This document shows, piece by piece, positions 8,916 through 15,769 of a stretch of 64,000 nt of DNA; position 1 is the stretch's first letter; each line of letters opens with the position of its first letter. Origin of the DNA: Pseudomonadota bacterium (GTDB lineage: Bacteria > Pseudomonadota > Alphaproteobacteria > Rhizobiales > Rhizobiaceae). Under the pieces are notes generated by a model. The model saw nothing but the letters and a program-made list of their open reading frames with translations, did not search any database and had not been told where the DNA came from. Made by a program: the position numbers and the translations under genes. Where the stretch lies: positions 36,592 to 100,591 of the forward strand of contig JAEWDP010000075.1 in assembly GCA_023390055.1 (NCBI GenBank). Reading direction: 5' to 3'.

Positions 8916-9512
8916 TTGACTTCACTCATTCTTGCCTCATCCAGCCCTTTTCGCCGTAAACTGCTTGAGAACGCCGGCTTGTCTTTCGAAGTTCATCCAG
9001 CCGAGCTGGACGAGCGAGCCATTGAGGCTTCACTTGACGAAGAGCAGTCCAGCCCGCAACAAATTTCATTGATGCTTGCCCGAGCCAAGGCGCTCGATGT
9101 AAGTCGGCATTTTTCTGCCACGTTGGTGCTTGGTTCTGACCAGACAATGTCACTGGGGTCCAGAGTTTTTCACAAGCCGAAGAATCTGAATGATGCGAAG
9201 CAACATATCAAATCTTTGTCCGGAAGGACGCACCGCCTCAACAGTGGGATTGCATTAGCGAGGGACGGCGCCATTATCTGGGATCATGTGGACCATGCAG
9301 AACTGACAGTTAGGTCGTTAAACGAGGAATTTATCGATCGGTATATTGATCAATGTGGGGATAAGCTTCTCGGCAGCGTTGGGGCCTATCAGCTGGAAGC
9401 TGAAGGTATCCAGCTCTTCAGCAAAATAGTCGGTGACTACTTTACCATTTTAGGGCTCCCCATGCTGCCTCTTTTGAAAAAGCTGCGGGAGGTTGGAGCC
9501 ATTGATGGGTGA
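8916..9512 (+). CDS. maf: Maf/YhdE-family nucleoside triphosphate pyrophosphatase
   Basis: House-cleaning pyrophosphatase that hydrolyses non-canonical or modified nucleotides such as dTTP/UTP-type substrates. The N-terminus LILASSSPFRRKLL is diagnostic of Maf, and VLGSDQTM and the SGRTHRLNSG motif follow; 198 aa is normal. The start is TTG at 8916, directly before the conserved N-terminus, with a G-rich stretch (GGGGG, about 8900-8904) upstream. Its last codons overlap aroE by 8 nt. Which Maf subfamily (dTTPase or m7GTPase) it belongs to I cannot decide by eye. Confidence 0.93.
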   Translation: MTSLILASSSPFRRKLLENAGLSFEVHPAELDERAIEASLDEEQSSPQQISLMLARAKALDVSRHFSATLVLGSDQTMSLGSRVFHKPKNLNDAKQHIKSLSGRTHRLNSGIALARDGAIIWDHVDHAELTVRSLNEEFIDRYIDQCGDKLLGSVGAYQLEAEGIQLFSKIVGDYFTILGLPMLPLLKKLREVGAIDG

Positions 9513-10362
9513 TTCACGTGAAACAGTAGTCAAGGCTTTTGTAACTGGATGGCCCGTGAAGCATTCACGCTCGCCGCTGATCCACAACTACTGGTTACGA
9601 CAGTTCGGCCTTTCTGGAGAGTATCATCCCGAGGCAGTAAAAGTCGGTGATTTCACCGATTTCATTACTCGGATGAAATCCGGAGGATCTGCTTATGTTG
9701 GCGGCAATGTCACCATCCCCCACAAGGAGGCAGCCTGCATCCTTGCTGATAGAGGTGATGTCCTTGTCCAGGAACTGGGCGCGGCCAACACTCTTTGGCT
9801 GGAAGACGGTCGTATCTGCGCGACGAATACCGATGTTCACGGATTTGCGGCCAATCTTGATGAACAACACCAGGACTGGGACAAGATCTCCCGGGCAGTG
9901 GTACTGGGAGCGGGGGGAGCTAGCCGTGCGGTAATTTGTGCTTTGCGTGAACGGGGCATTGCTGAGATCAATGTCTTGAACCGAACTCTGTCGAGAGCTC
10001 ACGAACTTGCTGACCGTTTTGGAAAGACTGTTTATGCTCATCCACTGGAAGCCCTATCCGAAACACTGCAAGGGGCGGAACTGTTTGTAAACACGACGTC
10101 TCTCGGCATGGACGGCGAAGAGGCACCGGAAATTGATTTCTCCGCAATGAGCTCGGACGCCGTCGTGACCGATATCGTGTATGTACCATTGAGGACCCCC
10201 ATACTAAAGCGGGCCGAAGAACAGGGACTGGTAACGGTCGATGGCCTGGGCATGCTCTTGCATCAAGCAGTTCCCGGTTTTGAGAAGTGGTTTGGAGTGC
10301 GCCCAGTGGTGGAAAAGAGCCTGCGTACATTGGTCATAGACGACATGGAACAGCAACGATGA
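9505..10362 (+). CDS. aroE: Shikimate 5-dehydrogenase AroE
   Basis: NADP-dependent reduction of 3-dehydroshikimate to shikimate. The substrate-binding motif GWPVKHSRSPLIHN is near the N-terminus, the catalytic-lysine motif GGNVTIPHKEAA at about residues 66-77, and the nucleotide-binding glycine-rich loop LGAGGASRAV near 135. ATG 9505 with GGAG just upstream gives 285 aa; the frame also opens at TTG 9493, but that would lie well inside maf. A parS variant (9510-9525) occupies codons 2-7, which read G-D-S-R-E-T. The stop overlaps the coaE start as ATGA. Confidence 0.95.
   Translation: MGDSRETVVKAFVTGWPVKHSRSPLIHNYWLRQFGLSGEYHPEAVKVGDFTDFITRMKSGGSAYVGGNVTIPHKEAACILADRGDVLVQELGAANTLWLEDGRICATNTDVHGFAANLDEQHQDWDKISRAVVLGAGGASRAVICALRERGIAEINVLNRTLSRAHELADRFGKTVYAHPLEALSETLQGAELFVNTTSLGMDGEEAPEIDFSAMSSDAVVTDIVYVPLRTPILKRAEEQGLVTVDGLGMLLHQAVPGFEKWFGVRPVVEKSLRTLVIDDMEQQR
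9510..9525. promoter_or_regulatory. parS site 3 (one mismatch)
   Basis: TGATTCACGTGAAACA is the same one-mismatch variant as site 2 read on the other strand. It lies across the maf stop and the first aroE codons, about 1.6 kb right of oriC. As in rsmG, the reading frame gives S-R-E-T. Confidence 0.88.
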
Positions 10363-10967
10363 TCGTTGTTGGCCTTACTGGCTCCATTGGCATGGGCAAG
10401 TCCACGACGGCACAAATGTTCGCTGATGCCGGCATCCCGGTAAGCAATTCTGATGCCGTGGTTCACGATCTATATCGTTCGGAAGCAGTTGAACCGATCC
10501 GCAAGGTATTTCCGGGATCAATTAAAAATGGTGTAGTGGACCGATCAGAATTAGCGCGTATTCTTACGGAGAATCCGGCTAAGTTCCAGGATCTGGAGGC
10601 TATAGTTCATCCGCTTGTCCGAAGAAGAGAAGACAGATTTCGCAAGATTCATGAAGCCAATGGAGTGGATATCGTCGTCCTGGATATCCCGTTACTTTTT
10701 GAAACGCATGCGGACGAACGGGTCGATGTTGTAGTCGTGGTGACATGTAATCCTGACGTTCAATGGGAACGGGTACTTGCTCGCCCTGGCATGACCCCGA
10801 AAAAACTTGAAGCAATCCTTGCGCGGCAGCTTCCCGACGCACAGAAACGCGAAAGAGCTGATTTTGTAATAGACACAGGCCACGGGATGGACGTCGCTCG
10901 CCAGCGTGTTCACGATGTAATTTTAATGCTGCGAGCGGGAAGACCAAGTGGAGCGAATGATGCGTGA
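10359..10967 (+). CDS. coaE: Dephospho-CoA kinase CoaE
   Basis: Last step of CoA synthesis, phosphorylating the 3'-OH of dephospho-CoA. The start ATG at 10359 overlaps the aroE stop by 4 nt and leads straight into MIVVGLTGSIGMGKSTTA, the Walker A motif of the family. DADVIVHDL-type residues (SNSDAVVHDLYR) and the VLDIPLLFETH motif follow; 202 aa is normal. The upstream in-frame ATG (10287) lies within aroE and is not used. The 3' end overlaps dnaQ by 8 nt. This is part of the maf-aroE-coaE-dnaQ run conserved at alphaproteobacterial origins. Confidence 0.95.
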   Translation: MIVVGLTGSIGMGKSTTAQMFADAGIPVSNSDAVVHDLYRSEAVEPIRKVFPGSIKNGVVDRSELARILTENPAKFQDLEAIVHPLVRRREDRFRKIHEANGVDIVVLDIPLLFETHADERVDVVVVVTCNPDVQWERVLARPGMTPKKLEAILARQLPDAQKRERADFVIDTGHGMDVARQRVHDVILMLRAGRPSGANDA

Positions 10968-11670
10968 GATCATATTCGATACGGAAACGACGGGTCTGGA
11001 AACAAAGCTAGATCGCATCATAGAAATCGGCGGCGTCGAACTTATAAATAATTTTCCGACGGGCCGGGTGCTGCATCTCTATATCAACCCCGGCGATCGA
11101 AAAATACATCCAGATGCGCTGGCGGTGCATGGTATTACGGAGGACTTCCTGAAGGACAAACTGAGCTTTGCGGAAGTTGCAACTGAGATTGTCGATTTCT
11201 TTAGTGGTGCCAAGTGGATCGCGCACAATGCGAACTTTGACATAGGCTTTATCAATGCAGAGTTTGAACGATTGGGCCTGCCGCTGGTTTCGATGGAATA
11301 CGTTGTCGATACTTTGGCTCTGGCACGTCGGAAGCATCCAATGGGACCAAACTCCTTGGACGCGCTTTGCCGACGCTATGGAATAGACAATACACATCGC
11401 ACCAAGCATGGCGCTCTTCTCGACGCGGAACTTTTGGCGGAAGTCTATATCGAGATAACAGGCGGTCGCCAGGCTGCCCTCGGCCTTGTGGATACTGACG
11501 CTTCACATGCTATTGTAGAAATCGAAGAACATGTTGTGAGTACCGCGCGGCGTCCGCAAGCGCTTCCACCACGGATTACCGAGGTAGAGATAGAGGCTCA
11601 TCGCAAGATGATCGCGTCTTTGGGAGATAGAGCAGTCTGGGCCCACTACAACGCGAAAAGCCCGGACTAA
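10960..11670 (+). CDS. dnaQ: DNA polymerase III epsilon subunit (3'-5' proofreading exonuclease)
   Basis: DEDDh-family exonuclease that proofreads for the replicative polymerase. MREIIFDTETTG holds the first D and E of the active site. HNANFDIGFINAEF carries Exo II, and the conserved histidine and aspartate lie in HGALLDAELLAEVY. At 236 aa it matches alphaproteobacterial epsilon subunits. Three starts are possible: GTG 10948, ATG 10957 and ATG 10960. GGAG at 10950-10953 best fits 10960. It overlaps coaE and ends in a strong hairpin terminator. Confidence 0.94.
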   Translation: MREIIFDTETTGLETKLDRIIEIGGVELINNFPTGRVLHLYINPGDRKIHPDALAVHGITEDFLKDKLSFAEVATEIVDFFSGAKWIAHNANFDIGFINAEFERLGLPLVSMEYVVDTLALARRKHPMGPNSLDALCRRYGIDNTHRTKHGALLDAELLAEVYIEITGGRQAALGLVDTDASHAIVEIEEHVVSTARRPQALPPRITEVEIEAHRKMIASLGDRAVWAHYNAKSPD

Positions 11671-11679
11671 GCCGGGCTT
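11658..11679. terminator. Bidirectional hairpin terminator between dnaQ and secB
   Basis: An 8-bp perfect stem, AAGCCCGG at 11658-11665 and CCGGGCTT at 11672-11679, with a 6-nt loop that contains the dnaQ stop codon. A short T-rich run follows on the plus strand and a CTTTT-type run on the minus strand, so it can serve both converging genes. Confidence 0.8.
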
Positions 11680-11705
11680 CTTGGTTCTCGTGAACACGAA
11701 TAGTC

Positions 11706-12185
11706 TTAGCTGTTGAGTGTCTGAACCTTGGCCTTGGCCTGCTCTTGAGCCATTCTCTGTGTGAACATCTGGGCAAAGTCAATCGGATCAATCATTAATG
11801 GCGGAAAGCCGCCGTTACGGGTCACGTCAGCTATGATCTGCCTTGCGAACGGGAAAAGTAGCCGGGGGCACTCTATGAAGAGAACAGGAAGCATGTGTTC
11901 TTGAGGGAAACCCGTGACGCGGAAGATGCCGCCATAGACGAGTTCCGCTGCGAAAACGACCTTTTCTCCGTCTTTTGCTTCGACGTTAAGCGTTAAAACT
12001 ACGTCGTAATCCGTCTCGGAAAGCGGATTTGTATTCACATTCACGTTGATATTGATTGCCGGAGCTTTGTCTCGAGACTGCAAAGAACGAGGAGCGCCCG
12101 GATTTTCGAAGGAAAGATCTTTTGTATATTGGGCGAGAATGTTGAGCGATGGGCTCTGCTTGCCCTGTTCGTTTTCGTTGGCCAT
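11706..12185 (-). CDS. secB: Protein-export chaperone SecB
   Basis: Tetrameric cytosolic chaperone that keeps preproteins unfolded for SecA. Family hallmarks are YTKDLSFENPGAP near the N-terminus, INVNVNTNPLSETDYDV in the beta-sheet core, VYGGIFRVTGF, and the FIECPRLLFPFARQI motif ahead of DVTRNGGFPPL; 159 aa is typical for alphaproteobacteria. It is preceded by a weak GAGGAT ribosome-binding site. It lies alone between converging dnaQ and same-strand fxsA, with an 87-bp gap to the latter. Confidence 0.96.
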   Translation of the reverse strand: MANENEQGKQSPSLNILAQYTKDLSFENPGAPRSLQSRDKAPAININVNVNTNPLSETDYDVVLTLNVEAKDGEKVVFAAELVYGGIFRVTGFPQEHMLPVLFIECPRLLFPFARQIIADVTRNGGFPPLMIDPIDFAQMFTQRMAQEQAKAKVQTLNS

Positions 12186-12272
12186 GCTTGATCCTCAAGG
12201 CTTTGATTGGGTTAGGCCGTCTAACATTTCACCGAAAGCCTTACAACCCTAGGCGCTTTCTACAGGCGCAAG

Positions 12273-12782
12273 CTAATCATCTCTAATTTGGTGGCCAGAC
12301 CAGGGCGATGATAGATTGGGCTCGCGGCGGAAGTCTTCGTCATCGAGGTCAACCACCGGTCCATCAGATCCGGCTCCATGGCGTTCAAAACCGTTGCTTC
12401 GGCTATAAGATGACTGCGTGTTGATGATGACCATCCGTCGCCCTATCGCCTGCCAAAGGAGGCCTCTGACAAAGGGGATAAAAAGTGCAATCCCAATTAC
12501 ATCGCTCACGAAGCCTGGGATCAGAAGAAGCAGTGCGGCAACAACGATCATCGCGCCCTGGATAATGGTATTTCCGGGAACACGTCCTTCTCGGCCTTCC
12601 TGTGAGAGGCGTTTGAGCATTTGCAGTCCCTGGAGCCGCAATAGAAGCAAGCCCAACAGGCCACTCAATAGAACGAGCCCCAACGTGGCCCATACGCCAA
12701 CCAACTGGCCGACAATCACAAAGCCGGCAATTTCTGCCAAGGGTAGAATTAAGAAGAGAAGTGCTATCCAGGATACTCTCAT
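12273..12782 (-). CDS. fxsA: FxsA-family cytoplasmic membrane protein
   Basis: Small inner-membrane protein; FxsA in E. coli alleviates F-exclusion of phage T7, but the cellular role is unclear. RVSWIALLFLILPLAEIAGF with the VGVWATLGLVLLSGLLGLLLLR helix is the FxsA signature. A third hydrophobic segment (GAMIVVAALLLLIPGFVSDV) follows, then a hydrophilic tail. The ATG pair at 12785 and 12782 is preceded by GGA; the second has better spacing, giving 169 aa. The longer frame to 12839 adds a charged non-family stretch. It is divergently placed to timA with a gap of about 110 bp. Confidence 0.87.
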   Translation of the reverse strand: MRVSWIALLFLILPLAEIAGFVIVGQLVGVWATLGLVLLSGLLGLLLLRLQGLQMLKRLSQEGREGRVPGNTIIQGAMIVVAALLLLIPGFVSDVIGIALFIPFVRGLLWQAIGRRMVIINTQSSYSRSNGFERHGAGSDGPVVDLDDEDFRREPNLSSPWSGHQIRDD

Positions 12783-12892
12783 CATGTTTCCGATGTGTGG
12801 CGGAACGCATTTGCGTTCGCCATTTGAATGATCATGCATTGCAGACTATATGAGAACTAGTTCCGAAGATTTAAACGGCATTGCGGGTTGAA

Positions 12893-13588
12893 ATGGGTTC
12901 AAACGACTTCATAACTTTGTTTTTTCTTGTCGCGGCGGTCCTGATATTCCTGCAGTTGCGCAGTGTGCTCGGACGTCGAACGGGTAACGAGAAGCCGCCC
13001 TTCGACCCCTACAGCGCACGTGAGGGCTCTAAAACCCCATCGGGAGATGATGGTAAGGTTGTGACACTTCCACGACGAGAAGTGTCTGAAGAAGACCGAT
13101 TTGCAGAGATCGATGCCGTTGCTAAGCCGGGAACCGATTTAAATGATGGTTTGCGTGAACTTCTGAAAGCCGATCCCTCATTCAATCCCCGCGAGTTCTT
13201 AAATGGCGCACGCATGGCCTACGAAATGATTGTCATGGCCTTTGCGGATGGAGATCGAAAAACTCTGAAAGGTCTTCTGTCAGGAGAGGTTTATAGTGGA
13301 TTCGACGCCGCGCTTTCTGACAGGGAAGCCAAAGGGGAGGTCGTCAAGTCAACGTTCGTAGGCATCGAAAAATCTGATATTACGCATGCAAGCTTCAAAG
13401 ATGGCGAGGAGCAGGTGACCGTTCGTATTGTCAGCCAGCTTATTTCGGCAACTTATGACAAGGAAGGCGTGGTCATTGACGGGGATCAGGAATCGGTCGC
13501 AGAAGTTACTGATATCTGGACCTTCGCACGGGAAGCCAGATCTCGCGACCCGAACTGGAAGCTCGTAGCCACTGAATCCGAGCAATGA
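12893..13588 (+). CDS. Tim44/TimA-family membrane-anchored protein
   Basis: The N-terminus (FITLFFLVAAVLIFLQLRSVLG) is one membrane anchor, followed by a polar linker with the GRRTGNE/PPFDPY motif seen in bacterial TimA proteins. A Tim44-like domain occupies about residues 90-228 (DPSFNPREFLNGARMAYEMIV onward). Related proteins are homologues of the mitochondrial import motor subunit Tim44; in Caulobacter TimA is membrane-bound, but its role is uncertain. ATG 12893 gives 231 aa; TTG 12881 is an alternative. The stop overlaps mltA by 4 nt, and this pairing with mltA and smr is common in alphaproteobacteria. Confidence 0.85.
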   Translation: MGSNDFITLFFLVAAVLIFLQLRSVLGRRTGNEKPPFDPYSAREGSKTPSGDDGKVVTLPRREVSEEDRFAEIDAVAKPGTDLNDGLRELLKADPSFNPREFLNGARMAYEMIVMAFADGDRKTLKGLLSGEVYSGFDAALSDREAKGEVVKSTFVGIEKSDITHASFKDGEEQVTVRIVSQLISATYDKEGVVIDGDQESVAEVTDIWTFAREARSRDPNWKLVATESEQ

Positions 13589-14706
13589 GTACTGGCTCGC
13601 CGGGTTTTATTCTGCGGCGGGTCGATTTTTGCGATCTCCCGGGCTGGACGGAGGATGATCCCAGAACCCTCTTTGAAGGAATGAGGAACTGTCAGGCTTA
13701 TGATCAGACGGTAAAATCTTATCGGACCGGATCTCTCGGGCTGGCGTATGAGGATATGCGGCCCGTATGTGACGCCTTGCCACCGGAAGGGATAGATGAT
13801 CCCGTTGCTGCACGGAGTTTTTTTGAACGCCAGTTCCGACCATTTCGGATTTGTCGGAAAGATGGAAAATCCGGGTTTGTGACCGCATTTTATGAACCTG
13901 AGGTAGAAGTTTCCAGCGTACCTTCAGCCATCTGGGCATACCCGTTTTACCATCGGCCTCCTGATCTGGTCAGTCTTGATGTTAGTAATCGCCCAACCGG
14001 CATGGACCCCACGTGTGTATTCGGCCGGTTGCAGCATGGGGACATCACTGAATATCCAGATCGTCGGATCATTGATTGTGGGTATCTTCAGGGTAAAGGT
14101 CTGGAAATTGCTTGGGCCAAGTCGAAGGTGGAGGTCTTTTTTGCTCACGTTCAGGGTGCTGCACGGTTAAGGTTCACAGACGGTAGCGTCAGGCGCATAA
14201 CGTATGCAGCCAAGTCAGGGCACCTTTTTTCGGCAATCGGCCGACTATTGATCGATCTCGGAGAAATTGAGGAAGAATCCGTTTCGATGCAGAGCATTCG
14301 TGGATGGCTTGAACGCAATCCGGATAGGGTCGATGAAATCCTGTGGCACAATCGCTCGTATATCTTCTTCCGGGAAGCGGAGGTAAGGGATAGTCGTTTG
14401 GGACCGATTGCGGCGGCAAAGGTGCCCCTTCTGCCAGGACGCTCGCTGGCGATAGATCGGCAGATCCATACTTTTGGTTTTCCATTCTTCATACATTCGC
14501 CAACACTTCGACACCTCGACCAAGGACGCACATTTGCCCGGACAATGCTGGCACTCGACACCGGTAGTGCCATAATAGGCCCCGCACGTGGCGACATTTT
14601 TACGGGCTCCGGAGATACTGCCGGCGTGCTGGCTGGTGCAGTGCGAAACGATGCAGATTTTTACGTCTTTGTCCCGGCGGCTGCTGCGACAAGGTTTGAA
14701 CGATGA
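13585..14706 (+). CDS. mltA: MltA-type lytic murein transglycosylase
   Basis: Cleaves the MurNAc-GlcNAc bond of peptidoglycan to form 1,6-anhydro-MurNAc. The MltA domain (about residues 90-250) contains VTAFYEPEVE and RLQHGDITEYPDR. The C-terminal 3D domain has LALDTGSAIIGPARGDIF, with the two aspartates expected at the active site. The product is 373 aa. The N-terminus (MSTGSPGFILRRVDFCDLPGW) has no lipobox and no clear signal peptide, although the family usually acts in the periplasm. It is fused by 4-nt overlaps to timA upstream and smr downstream, so translation is coupled. Confidence 0.9.
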   Translation: MSTGSPGFILRRVDFCDLPGWTEDDPRTLFEGMRNCQAYDQTVKSYRTGSLGLAYEDMRPVCDALPPEGIDDPVAARSFFERQFRPFRICRKDGKSGFVTAFYEPEVEVSSVPSAIWAYPFYHRPPDLVSLDVSNRPTGMDPTCVFGRLQHGDITEYPDRRIIDCGYLQGKGLEIAWAKSKVEVFFAHVQGAARLRFTDGSVRRITYAAKSGHLFSAIGRLLIDLGEIEEESVSMQSIRGWLERNPDRVDEILWHNRSYIFFREAEVRDSRLGPIAAAKVPLLPGRSLAIDRQIHTFGFPFFIHSPTLRHLDQGRTFARTMLALDTGSAIIGPARGDIFTGSGDTAGVLAGAVRNDADFYVFVPAAAATRFER

Positions 14707-15266
14707 CGGGTGGCCGAAAACTCAGGGCAGAAGAACGGATCCTTTGGGGGAAGGTAGCATCTTCCACACGTGCGCTCCCGGGGCGAGCGGAAGACGCTCG
14801 CGCCTACGAACAGGATATCGCAGCCATGCTGGAAGCGGAGGAGGCTGGGTACAGAGGTTCCAAACAACGACAAGATCTAATTTACCGCGAACAGGTGCCA
14901 GCAAAAACGAAACATTCCTCGGGTTCTCACCAACCGCTTGAGAAACCGGTTCAGCGCAAAATTGCCAAGGGTCGTGTGCCGATAGAGGCACGGATTGACC
15001 TTCATGGCCTATTCCAGGACGAGGCGCACGATCTTCTGTTGGACTTCCTCGTGCGTGCTCATGGTCGAGGCATGCGACATGTCCTGGTTATTACCGGAAA
15101 GGGTAGTTCTATGGGGAGTGAGGGTGTGTTGAGACGGGCCGTACCATTGTGGTTTTCGACATCCGAGTTCAGGTTTTTGATATCTTCCTACCATTGGGCC
15201 GCACGTCATCACGGAGGGGAGGGTGCGCTCTATGTTCGTCTTAGCCGAACACGGGCGCAGCCATGA
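14703..15266 (+). CDS. Smr-domain protein
   Basis: The first ~85 residues are polar and basic. A Smr (small MutS-related) domain occupies about residues 95-185, with the IDLHGLFQDEAHDLLLDF motif and HVLVITGKG followed by the basic tail VRLSRTRAQP. Smr domains have DNA/RNA nicking endonuclease activity in characterised examples; the substrate here is unknown. The 187-aa protein overlaps mltA and the HTH gene by 4 nt each. This single-domain class is standard in alphaproteobacteria and is not MutS2. Confidence 0.88.
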   Translation: MTGGRKLRAEERILWGKVASSTRALPGRAEDARAYEQDIAAMLEAEEAGYRGSKQRQDLIYREQVPAKTKHSSGSHQPLEKPVQRKIAKGRVPIEARIDLHGLFQDEAHDLLLDFLVRAHGRGMRHVLVITGKGSSMGSEGVLRRAVPLWFSTSEFRFLISSYHWAARHHGGEGALYVRLSRTRAQP

Positions 15267-15610
15267 CCCCTTTTGCGCATGCCATCCGTGAACTGCGACG
15301 GCGTCGCGGTGTAACGCAGAAGGAACTTGCGCGTGCGATCGGTGTATCTCCAGCCTATCTTTCAGCACTCGAACACGGCCGTAAGGGTAAGCCAAGTTTT
15401 GATCTCCAGCAAAGGATTGCTGGCTATTTCAGCATAATCTGGGATGAAGCTGATGAACTGTATATGACGGCCGAGGCTTCACATCCGCGCATCGTCGTTG
15501 ACACCACTGGCCTACCGCCGCAATACACGGCGTTCGCAAACCAGCTCGCGCGCGAGATTCGCACTTTGTCACCGGATGTGGTAGAGGCGATGCAGAAACT
15601 TCTGGACTAG
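15263..15610 (+). CDS. HTH (XRE-family) transcriptional regulator upstream of gyrB
   Basis: 115-aa Cro/C1-type DNA-binding protein. The helix-turn-helix spans about residues 8-60 (RRRRGVTQKELARAIGVSPAYLSALEHG). The C-terminal half ends in LREIRTLSP-like sequence (LAREIRTLSPDVVEAMQKLLD) and has no sensor domain. It is the last gene of the timA-mltA-smr-HTH run, overlapping smr by 4 nt, and lies 159 bp before gyrB. The family is conserved at this position in rhizobia, but I know of no assigned target. The gyrB promoter region between the two genes is an obvious candidate, by position only. Confidence 0.85.
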   Translation: MTPFAHAIRELRRRRGVTQKELARAIGVSPAYLSALEHGRKGKPSFDLQQRIAGYFSIIWDEADELYMTAEASHPRIVVDTTGLPPQYTAFANQLAREIRTLSPDVVEAMQKLLD

Positions 15611-15769
15611 CTCCGTTCGAAGCGACGTTTGTTGCGGAATCCCGTGATTTTAGGCCTTTTCGACGAGGCTTGAGCTTTAGAATCCATCCCGAACTCCCTA
15701 TATTCGAGAATGGATAAGCGGGTGATTCGCTACCGGATTCCTGCCGACGGACAATTGGAAAGATCATTG

